A stretch of DNA of 64,000 nucleotides from the NCBI RefSeq assembly GCF_031877795.1, contig NC_133935.1:77704303-77768302 (forward strand). Reading direction: 5' to 3'. The notes under the pieces are model-generated. The model saw nothing but the letters and a program-made list of their open reading frames with translations, did not search any database and had not been told where the DNA came from. Source of the stretch: Strix aluco. Lineage: Eukaryota > Chordata > Aves > Strigiformes > Strigidae. The translations under genes were made by a program, and so were the position numbers. Below are positions 39,843-64,000 of this stretch, piece after piece; positions within the stretch are counted from its first letter, which is position 1; every line of letters starts with the position of its first letter.

Positions 39843-42211
39843 GGCAAGCTAATTCTTTGTAACAGGAACTGGACTGAACTTTCAAGCAAGTCCCCAAACT
39901 GCCACCAGATGTAAACAACATTTAGTCATTATTCATGTAGGTATTATTCAAAGCATTGACCTCAAGGTGGAGAGTTCCTATTTGATTACAAGCCCTATGA
40001 GATTTCTGTCCCCACATACTTCAGTTGGAAACAATCTGCAATGTATGACATCCTACATGTGATTATAGAAAACCTGCAGCATAATATATCAAGTAAAATT
40101 AAAGCAATTAAGCATGACAGTTCTTTCAAAAATAAAGATGCCTGTGGAATGCAGATTAATTAGTTTCCTTCTTTGAGCTTCCAAAATCACATTTATTTTC
40201 TGCAGCTCTTTGGAAAGTGAATCAGAATTGTCAGCAATTTGGAAAAGCTTAAAATCTCACAATTTATAAATTCAAATCACACAAATGTTCAAAGCTTTTC
40301 AAAGAATTGCTGGAAAGACCCCAGACTCTATATGAAGTTCAAAGACATCAGAATAACACAGATGCTTGCCTTTTTTTTTTTTTTTTTTTTTAATTGTATT
40401 TTGGTTGAGGAACAAAATATCTGGTCCAAAAGGCTGGATTCTTTTTAAAATATAGATTGTGCCCAGTTTTATTATAAAAATGTCACAATCAGGAGTAGAA
40501 ACGTGTTCTTCCATGTTATGTTTGCATCATTAATTGTTAAGAGGAATTTACCATATTGCATCATCTGCTTTAGAAGATTGACTAGTATTCATAGGAAGGT
40601 TAAACCTATTAAATTTGTAAGACAAATCTAGAGCTGATTCCATGAATACATGAAATTCATCCAAATATACTTAATTATACCTAATAACAGAATCTGAATC
40701 GGATATATAAGAAAATCGTCATTGAGTAGTTTAACATTTAGAGGTGGGCCTTGGTTACCAAATACGAATACAAGTTTCTACCTATCACTAAGCCTTTACC
40801 ATTGAGACATGATAATTCCATTTTGACGTGTACAGATAGTTTTTTGCAGAAAGTCCCGAAATCGTTAAGGTTTTGTTTCAGACAACATTCTCTTTGCTTC
40901 CTTGGTAACAATACAAAATAAAACTACATTTTTGTGCCCACATGTAACACTTAAAAATACATTTTGCTGCTGGAGTTTTCCAGGAATCCCTTTTTCATAA
41001 AAGAATCTGAAATCATTTAAGCACTCATCTACTTAATGGAATTTTGTTGCATAGCATAAAATCCAGGTTCAACTACTATTAGTCATTTAAATTTTAGGCA
41101 CCCAGATGTAATTCACCTTACCTGTCTAAAAGTTCGTCAAACATCAAGGCTGCTTTAAAAACAGTGCAATTATAATCTTTTCCAGAGTGATCCAGCCCAC
41201 CTATCTTTAATTTAGTCTAGGAATAGAGTGACGTTCCTCCAGAAATATCTTTCTGTAACCATCTGCTAGACTTCCAGAAAGGTCTAGTTCTGATTGGATC
41301 TCGTAACATGCAAAGATTACTAAGGATGGGAAGGATCCCCAGAATTTCTCTATCAATGAAGCAATGTAGAAAATAGGCTTTTTATCTTTTCCTTTACTCC
41401 AGTTTTTCATTTAAGGCCTATTTTACAACATGGTTTCAAAAGAGATGATGAATCATAAGCTAATAGAATTGAGATTTACTTTAGTCTGTATCAGGAGACA
41501 AAAAATACTTTTTTATTTACTTTTTTTTCATGATAGAAGATACAGGACTGATACATATCTCCTGTTATACATTAATGATTCACACTTCCAACTGATGAGT
41601 TATGAACCAGAGTAATGAACGTAAGAAACAGTAATTCTGTGTTCTGGTTTTTACACAGTAGCAAAGTAAGACCTTCCATAATGTAATACACATTTCCAGC
41701 TGTACATGTTAGGGTCTTGTTTTACAGAATGAAAAGGTTTTCTTTATAGTTCCTACTTATTTTTTCAATACAGAATACATTTTAGTTGTGTACAATGATA
41801 TAAGCAGAAAGTTAAATTTGACAAGGGGATAAATCCTGAATCCAACACTTCACTTCTGTTAAAGTGAAACTATTGATATAAAACTTGGGGTTTTTGTAAC
41901 AGTCTCTAAAATAGTTTAATGCTGGATGCTAAGCCAATGTTACTAAAAGGTCTGCAGTAGCTAAGCAAAAGAGCAGAACTTTTGAATGCTTTAAAAGCAC
42001 ATGTGTGTAAGTTAGTGATAATGATCATATAAATATTTCACTGACAGAGTGAATACTGTGGAATCACCTGATGTTCCAGGAATGCTGATTTTCTGCTTTT
42101 ACAGAATTTAACTGTAATCTAGAAGTATTCTTATTATGGACAACATTTTGTACAGTTCCAAAACAAATATCCTAGTAGATGTATTGTCTTTCTAATCAAA
42201 GTGATAGTTAC

Positions 42212-42308
42212 CTGTATGTCAAACTAACCACCCATCCTTCGTTAGTTTGTGTTGGGATTCCATTTACAACTCTCAAATGTTTTGTTGAGGCACAAGGAAT
42301 AACAGTAT
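42212..42308 (-). CDS. HGF: HGF exon 13: activation cleavage site and start of beta chain
   Basis: The exon is 97 bases: two bases completing Asp, 31 codons, and two bases of an Arg codon. It encodes [12 protein letters not shown], then [19 protein letters not shown]. The Arg-Val bond in KHLR/VVNG is the processing site used by HGFA, matriptase and hepsin to convert pro-HGF to two-chain HGF, and VVNG corresponds to the IVGG new N terminus of trypsin-like proteases. The Cys in IPCAS is the alpha-chain partner of the inter-chain disulfide. The acceptor is tttcag and the donor gtaact. From memory, the human P4-P1 residues are KQLR, so only P3 differs. Confidence 0.96.
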
Positions 42309-42786
42309 CTGAAAGCAGGTCCAGAGATCACATTTTACTAAAAACAGCGGTAGGAAACCTGTACAGTTGCACATAAGGACCACAAAAAGGTCAATATTTA
42401 TTACAGATTAACTTTCCTGCGCTAATGAAATATATTTCTAGAGCATCAAAATTACTTCAGTAAAGATGGGTCAGTCTCTATAAATATTCATAGGGAATAT
42501 AAAGTGCATATATTTAAATAGGTTTTTCAGAAATTTACATAGTTATAAAGCAAACATTGAAAATCATTGCCATATCTCACTACTGGCAAGACAGGACAGT
42601 GAGAATAGATAAAGGGTTATAATAAAGCTATTCTACATTTTCCCCTTGTAAAAGAAATTTTTCCCAAACTGTATGTTTTTTCTGTATCTTTAACTGGTCT
42701 TTCTCTTGTTTTCTGATCGGAAAGAAATGGCTAGTCTTAGAGAATAGAATACACGCACTGCACAGTACATCTGCAAACTTACTTAC
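42309..42786. other. HGF intron 12
   Basis: The 478-base intron lies between the linker exon and the cleavage-site exon. It is A/T-rich and nothing further is visible. Confidence 0.9.
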
Positions 42787-42825
42787 CATCCAAGCTGGTT
42801 GTAGTAGGAGTTGTATCACCTTCAC
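42787..42825 (-). CDS. HGF: HGF exon 12: 39-base linker exon
   Basis: This very short exon begins with two bases completing the last kringle 4 Cys, then encodes EGDTTPTTTSLD and the first base of another Asp codon. It is the Thr-rich hinge between kringle 4 and the activation segment. Family knowledge places EGDTTPT-like sequence exactly here in HGF. The acceptor is tgtctag and the donor is a full-consensus gtaagt. The exon is a multiple of three with the same phase at both ends, so skipping it would remove 13 residues without changing frame. It is too short to be seen as an open reading frame and was identified by junction logic. Confidence 0.93.
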
Positions 42826-43509
42826 CTAGACACATAAGATAACCAAAGTACCAAATTAAAACACATCTAAAAATTGAATACAGTAAAAATAAACAGCAAA
42901 TGACATATAGTTAATTTTAATAGTTCACAAAGTTTTAAACTTCGATGATTTCTTTAATACTCTGCAAAAGCACAATTTGATACGGATTTAAAACAAGGCA
43001 TAATTTCATTCCAATAGAATGAAATAAGGATCAAACATTTTGCAACAGGAGTTTCAAGCATTTTTCTTCTTGGCTGAATCTTGAATACATCAATCTATCA
43101 TGTTCAATTTACATGTTTCATTCGAACAAGCAAATGCTGAAAAATGAAGGTGAGGCTTTTCTATAAGCTTTAAGGAACTGTAGAAAATCATGTGATTAAA
43201 TCCAAATAAGATTCAATGAAAATTTCTCATTTCCTTAGAAACCTTTGAAAATTCAACCATCCTTTTATGTTGCTATCAGCAAAAACTTATACTTATCAAA
43301 ACGTGTTCCCCAAAATCTGATTTGGTTCTTCTATTTAGTCCAAGTCAATATACAGTTACAAGGTTACTTAAACTTGGTTCAAAATTTTTGTCTTCAGTGA
43401 AGTCTGCAGAATGACCCAGCATTATGAGCTAGAGGCACAGTTACAGCTACTGAAAGTTTGCACAGGTGCAGTTTAAACAGTCTCATGCAACTAGATTTCC
43501 ACCATTAAG

Positions 43510-43645
43510 CATATATATATATATAAATAAAGGTAAAGAGTTATATATATAGTTAAATTTCCATGTCTATGTATACACATATGCATATGTGTATGCATAT
43601 ATATTTGTGTATGTACATACGTATACATATAAATATATATATAGT
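43510..43645. repeat. TA/TG-rich repeat with palindromes
   Basis: TA and CATATG/TACGTA variants in intron 11. A 22-base perfect palindrome lies at 43573-43594 around ATATGCATAT, with a shorter GTATGTACATAC palindrome downstream. Confidence 0.85.
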
Positions 43646-44499
43646 GCAGTTTGAAGAGATGAGTTAAAGGCACCAATTCAGTGCACTTGGGAACTGCCAG
43701 CATTTTGTCTGTATTGGTCAAGCTGGTTATCAGTACCTGAGTGAGCTACTAGTAGTTTAATACTAGACCATACAAGTTACACTTGTAAAACAGACATATT
43801 CTAGCTCTGGAGTTTGATTCTAGAAATCATAATATTCACCATTGCTGTATACCCTACAAATCTCTTCTGTGAATATTTCCTTAGGATTTCATAGATCCAG
43901 ATAATGAACTCAGAATGAGTGAAATAAAATTTATATTTCTTCGACTGTTGTTCTTTATCTCTATTGACACAAATAACCTTTTGCACAGTTTGTTTACTCT
44001 TCACATAGATGCCAAAATATCACCTGAGACTTCAAATATCACTTCTTAGAGATTCTGCAGTTCAGACTATGAGGAAATGCAGCAGATTGCTGCTAGGAAT
44101 GAATGTAACATTATCCTTAACCTCTAGAGATCACAGACATACATTCAAAAGCCTAATTCCCCATCTAAATGCTCTCCCAGGACATACAACACAGTGATTT
44201 AGAAATAAGAATTGAAGAGAAAAATTTTGAACATAAAAGTGAATTTCACACTTTTCAGAATAAATCTATATTTTTCCACCTAATGTCAGTTTAGTACTGA
44301 ATTTTAATTTTGTTTATTTAAGCTATTTAGATTTTAACATGCAACTTTGGAAGAATGATGTTCTTAGTTCTTGCCAGGAGTTAAGTCATCCTGTAAACAT
44401 CCAGAAGCAGAATCTAATCTATATAGCACATATACACTTCAGCATACATATAGTGAGTTATCCTAACTTTACAAAGTAGTATAGGTCACATAAAAAGAC

Positions 44500-44580
44500 T
44501 ATGCAGCTTGTAGCACAGAAGATAACTGTCCCCGGGTTTCTTGAGGCCACAGTCAGCATTCTGACCACTAGACAATTCTT
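44500..44580 (-). mobile_element. tRNA-headed SINE fossil (MIR-like)
   Basis: Read on the minus strand, the stretch opens GTCTAGTGGTCAGAATG (44573-44557), which resembles a Glu/Asp tRNA A box. About 20 bases later comes AACCCGGG (a decayed B box), then CTTCTGTGCTACAAGCTG. This order resembles the head of MIR-type SINEs, whose body continues CTCTGCCACTTACTAGCTG. The similarity is recalled, not computed, and the copy is heavily decayed. A degraded tRNA pseudogene is the alternative. Confidence 0.4.
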
Positions 44581-44775
44581 TGTCTCTGTCCAGCCCTCAT
44601 TCAATAGCTAGATCTGCTGGAAAATGTTTGACAATCTGTAATAACTCTTTTATGCTCCTGCTGCATAAATAAGCCTTGAAATCTCCAAGCTGGTCAAGGA
44701 AAAGGACCCCTTGTTCATATATTGCATAAACAACTTCTGTCCATTCATTCTCAGTCATGCACAATTGATTCTTTA

Positions 44776-47005
<2,230 letters not shown>

Positions 47006-47108
47006 CTACGTAAGTCTTCAATATTCTTGTCCCATGTGGAGCAAGGTAGCCCAAATCTTGTCTTGGAGAGATTCCCCATGTAACTCTTGCCATTGCCACG
47101 ATAACAAT
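47006..47108 (-). CDS. HGF: HGF exon 10: first half of kringle 4
   Basis: The exon is 103 bases: two bases completing Asp, 33 codons, and two bases of a split Arg codon. It reads [19 protein letters not shown], then [15 protein letters not shown]. The opening [11 protein letters not shown] and CSTWD blocks are kringle sequences. NLS matches a conserved HGF N-glycosylation sequon in kringle 4. The acceptor is a pyrimidine tract ending tcag, and the donor is gtgtgt, which lacks the usual purine at +3 and +4. Intron 10 upstream of exon 11 holds a CR1 fragment. Confidence 0.95.
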
Positions 47109-59654
<12,546 letters not shown>

Positions 59655-59773
59655 CACACGTTTTAATTGCACAGAACTCCCAGGGGGTGTTAGGGTCAAG
59701 AGTGTAGCACCATGGTCTCAGCTTGCCATCAGGATTGCGGCAGTAATTATCATCAAAGCCCTTGTCAGGATAT
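59655..59773 (-). CDS. HGF: HGF exon 7: second half of kringle 2
   Basis: This 119-base exon starts with the last base of a split Arg codon, then encodes 39 residues from [17 protein letters not shown] to the kringle-closing CAIKTC, and ends on the first base of the next codon. The NYCRNPDG and PWCY blocks are the hallmark kringle lysine-loop and core sequences. In HGF, kringle 2 supports receptor clustering, and the natural N-K1-K2 (NK2) isoform ends after this domain. The acceptor is tttgcag and the donor gtgagt. If the donor is not used, the frame stays open for 37 residues to a TAA at 59542-59544. The matching exon 6 was not found between 59774 and 64000. Confidence 0.95.
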
Positions 59774-62700
59774 CTGCAAACCACAACAAGAAACGTGTCA
59801 GGGAAGTCTTCCTGGCAACACTGCACAGGCTTGTACAAGGTACTTAAAGGACAGTCTTCAGCAGAGGCAAACAAGAACCAGTTACCATTAACCTTGGGTC
59901 TGATCCTGAGATCCTGAGATTGATGCAGATACTCTTTTAACACTATTAGAAAGTTAATAACATAAAATGTCTTTCCAAATATGCAGCAGAATCAGACCTC
60001 CACTGAGGGGATTCCCTGCTGTGCTAATGCACAGGATACCGGATGGGGTAACTCTGCTAATTGCTAAACTCTTGGTCTTGTGTCTGTCAACTGATGACCA
60101 GACTCTAAAGCCACTCATTTTTTTAAAACAGCCCAATTAAGTGTGGATTATATAAACACTGCCTGGCATGCTGGTCTTATTAAGAAAACAGGTTCTTCAG
60201 TGCAACAGCCCTGAGTTCAAACTGGAAGCTATTTTGAGTAGCTATGTTGCTAATGATAGCTCCATTTTTGTAATAGAGCTTATTCTAGGTCATACCCTCA
60301 TATTAAGCATTGAGGGAAAAAAGGAGAAAAATAAGGAATTAACTTCCGTCTCACTTTATCTCATTAAGATTTGAAACTGTTGTGCCATTTAATTGTTTCC
60401 ATGTTCCTACTGCCATCATTGAACAATCAGACAGATATTCAAGATAAAGAGGTACTTTTGGCATAAATGTGCTATATTAATATCTATAAACTTAAAGGGA
60501 ATGATATAAATGCATACTTTTTTTTCCTCCTGTGAATACAAATTGTCTTGGTTTTCCAGTTTTATTGAAATGTGTTTGTAAAAGAAACAAAAAATAGATT
60601 TGCCCCTGAGGGAAACATGAAAAGTATGTAACAGAACAATAAAGTTAACTACCTGGGAACCTGAACACATTTACAACTGCAAGCAGATGTGTTTCTCACA
60701 AGCAGAGGAAGGTATGATTTACAAGCCTGTGTTTTTGCTAGGATGCTTTCTCTGTCAAACAATCATCCTAATTTTGACTCATGCATTTGCAACTTGATCT
60801 CCCATTCCTTGGGAAAAATCAGATTCCTTCATCTATACAAGGGACAGGGACAGCGTTAAAGTAGAATTTAAAAAACAAAACAAAACAAAACAACCACGTC
60901 AAACCACCAAAACCACCAAGGAGAAACCTTACAAAACTGAAAATGCAAGAGCAGTCAAGAATGTGGTAGTTTCAGATCTAGCAGGAGTACCTTGTTTCCT
61001 GCTACACAGAAGACAAACTGTAAAGGAAAAAATGGTGTTCAAGGATTTCACAAGAAAACAGTTAATGGGCTAGTAATATAGCAGAAAACAAGGTGTCTTT
61101 GGCCACCCAGTAAGTACAGTGATGAGCTTTGATGTCAGCAGCACATGCTCTGTGTCATGTAGCAATGGAGAGTTAGTTCATGGCAGTACCCAGGAACCAA
61201 GGTGAGTCCAGGAATGCCAAGGTATCTGCAGTCATAGCTCCCAAAAACCATTCAAAACAACTGGGGATATAAAGAACCCACTCTCTAGAAGGCAAGTGTC
61301 TTTCATAGCACTGAATGCTCTGTCTTTCCTAATATTATATGATATGTCCCCACAGTATGCCAGAAATATGTTGTTTACTAATTAAAACTTAAGTAGAGAT
61401 ATAACAGTTCTTTCAGGATCAAGCTTTGAGTGTCTTTGTGGGATGGAGTAGTGTTCATGAACTATATCTTTCCACCTACTATGTCTGTGTGCCCTTTTCT
61501 AGAGCAACAACAGCCTTCCCAGTCACTGGTTCTTCCCACAATATTCAGGCATGCTTCTGCCTTCCTTCATATCCAGCAAACAACAGTTCCTCAGTTCCTA
61601 TAGAAAAGGCCAACTAACACCTTTAAGACACAAATATTAGGGATGAGATAAACACCAGGGCTTCAAACTGTTCCACACAATTCACAGTGAGACTATGGAG
61701 GATTCCCTGAGAGCTCATCCCTTTGCTCTGCACACTCCTCCTTCCCCAGAACACTTGGGCACAGATATCTTGCTGAGACCCAACAAAGAGCCCGAGGTTT
61801 CCAAGATCTTTCAGAGCCCTACATATTTCTTTTTTTTTCCCCCCTGGAACTGCAGTAGCTGTACTTCATTGCTGAAACTGAAATGAAACATTAAGATACA
61901 CATTTGGTGTCAAAATCAATACTTTTTTCCAGTTTCTCGGGTAGGGGGAAGAGTGTTAGATGAAGAGATAACATTTAGTCTCTTTGAAGAGACAGATGTT
62001 GTTTTCTAGCTCTGCTTGAACTACACTGAATCTTAGTGTCTTAAACTCTTCACCAGTATTTCTTTTCCCTTTTCATTTTAAAAGATATGCAGGACTGGAA
62101 ACTTGATTTTGTATAAAGTGCATTTTCATACAAGAGATATAAACCAGAGTATTTTAATAAAAGGATATCTCCAGTTATTCAACACTTATACTACAACTCT
62201 ACTTTCCTCCAAGAAATAAGTACCCATTTTCACCATATATTTGATTTTGAGCAGAAAATATAAGCAGAAGAGGAGAATACTGTTGCCTCCTTATGCTGCT
62301 CTAGGCCTATCTAAGTCATTATCCTCAATGATCTCTCTTCCATACTGAGGCATAATCCTGTCCATAAGGAGTACATGAGAGAACTGGAGCTTCCCAATGC
62401 AATTCTGCATCTACTAATAGCTAAAAATGGGTCATGCAGGAGCTGTTTGGGGGGATTCCTACTGCTAGTTTTAATCACATCTAAGTGAAAAGGTATTATC
62501 AATTCTTTTCAGTAACTGACCTCTGAAAGGAATAAATACGGAACAAATCATTGAGGTGACAAAAAAGAAAAGAGATGTATTCATCCAGAGCTGAAAGCAT
62601 TGTCCAACAGCAGGGAGACTGCAGCATCTGAAAAGATTAGTTTTACCTCTCTTTCTTTGTCATTACAACTGATTATTCCATAAATGAAAATAAGTTTAAA

Positions 62701-64000
62701 TTTGCCCAGCCAGTCCTTCCTGGTTTCCAAGTACTTCACATTACCCCCAGATGATATAGTATAAGCCTCTCTAGAGATTGCTGTATTTTAATGGATCATT
62801 TGTTCCAGACCTCCTCTCTTATTTTTAACTTAAATAACTATTTAAAAAAAAAAAAAAAAACAAACAAACCAAAGCCCACAAAAATTTTCAAAGCTAGTAT
62901 AATCAAAGTATAGTTGTCACTACTTTTAGTGACCATTCCATTAAGTAAATAAAAATCAGTGTATTAGAAATGTACTGGACCCCAGTTACTCTTCTGAAAG
63001 TACATATATATCAGCGCAATATGGATGGATCATGTTTTGATTTAAAAAACATTTTTATTACAGTCTGAAAACTCTCAAGAAGACATTTTTTGAGGAAATC
63101 TTTCAAGGAGGAAGGCGATTATTCGTGAGACTGCAGTTAGCCTGAAAAGTAATTTTGTAAACAATCCAAAATTAACAACAAAAAAAAAATCCTCCGACAG
63201 TAAAATTATTACTGTTTGTACACATAAATTCTATAAATGATTCACTCCCAAGGAGCAAAATTCTTTCTGTGACTAATTCAGCAAGTGCATGGCAAAACTC
63301 AGAAACAGATTATCTTCAGTCCCAGTCTGTTATTACAAAATATTTATTGTAGCAGAACTATGGAAGAACCTGCTATTATTCATGAAGCAGATCATCTGAG
63401 CCAAGAGGAAAAAGAGGTTACATCACATAAACTCCAAACCTGCAGGCCCTAATGTTTTACTGAATAATCAGGCTTTCTAAAATCTACCAGTACCAATATT
63501 TCTGAGTATAAAAATTATGCTTTATTTAGTAGAACACTTCAACATACATAAAGATACTTTCAGTGGAAGGTCTCAATTATTCTGTCTGTTGATTCTTGTA
63601 GTCTTCCTCTGGCAGTTTAAATTTATTCAAACCATTTTATAAATGGAGTTAATCCAAAATCCAGAGTAAAACTGAAATGAAACTTTAGTCCAGTTTAAGA
63701 GAAACACAAAGGTCCTCCTGTGTGGCCTAAACCCCCACACATCATCCTTCCAAAAGTGTGTATTATAGATGACCCTTTGCAGTAGGGTGAATTTTACCCT
63801 CTAGGACAAATCCTAATAGGGATGCAATTTGCCTTGTTATTTCTGACTCATCTTTTGGCATTATGTATCTATGTCTAAATTAAAAAGAGAAAAGAAGTCT
63901 TACATATAATTCCATGTGCATAAAAAGCTAAACAGAATGATGAACTCCTTTTCCAGGCTGAAAAAGAACATGTAGTGGACAAATGCTTTTGTCAAATGAA
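59774..64000. other. HGF intron 6, partial
   Basis: No kringle 2 first-half exon was found on the minus strand; I searched for the expected Cys-Gln-Arg-Trp-Asp block. The region is unique-looking A/T-rich sequence with an (AAAAC)n run at 60870-60892 and a 17-base A-run at 62844-62860. Exon 6 is presumed to lie beyond 64000. Confidence 0.6.

Larger units (their letters stand above)
39490..42211. other. HGF intron 13
   Basis: The intron is 2722 bases. Its acceptor end (39490-39560) is an unusually long pyrimidine tract on the minus strand. It also has a T10/A21 inverted run at 39812-39842 and a T-run at 40371-40391. No additional exon was recognised. Confidence 0.88.

Noticed and set aside
59774..64000. 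Search for HGF exon 6 (first half of kringle 2)
   Set aside because: No CQRWD-type block, YRG motif or suitable exon end with a donor was seen, so the exon is assumed to be outside the window.

Overview
The window is vertebrate, A+T-rich and sparsely coding. It is most likely avian, because it carries chicken-type CR1 retroposon copies and compact introns; another sauropsid cannot be excluded. The only gene I can support is HGF (hepatocyte growth factor / scatter factor), on the minus strand. Twelve exons were read base by base. They join in one continuous frame with AG/GT at every internal boundary, and they match the second half of kringle 2, all of kringles 3 and 4, the linker with the activation cleavage site, and the complete serine-protease-like beta chain. 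By the 18-exon vertebrate layout these are exons 7 to 18. Exons 1 to 6 (signal peptide, PAN domain, kringle 1, first half of kringle 2) lie beyond position 64000.

Layout: 1-29550 is non-coding sequence downstream of HGF. It holds an LTR-like relic (about 980-1390), one CR1 copy with an internal deletion (17142-17655), a G-rich CpG-poor island with two canonical G-quadruplex motifs (about 20200-20550) and simple repeats. About 29556-33520 is the inferred 4-kb 3' UTR, ending at paired AATAAA signals. The coding exons lie between 33521 and 59773, separated by introns of 0.5 to 8.8 kb that contain A/T tracts, a second CR1 fragment, a tRNA-headed SINE fossil and TA/TG repeats. From 59774 to 64000 is part of intron 6, without recognisable exons.

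Product: HGF is secreted as a single chain. It is cleaved after the Arg of the KHLR/VVNG site in exon 13 into a kringle-bearing alpha chain and a catalytically dead beta chain, which together signal through the MET receptor tyrosine kinase. The dead triad is visible as Gln in place of His57, Asp102 retained and Tyr in place of Ser195. The beta chain also has Arg where proteases carry oxyanion-hole Gly193. I found no new multi-gene system. The most useful leads are an NK2-type truncated transcript from intron 7, lineage-specific residues in kringles and beta chain, an extreme polypyrimidine tract before exon 14, and the isolated G-rich island.
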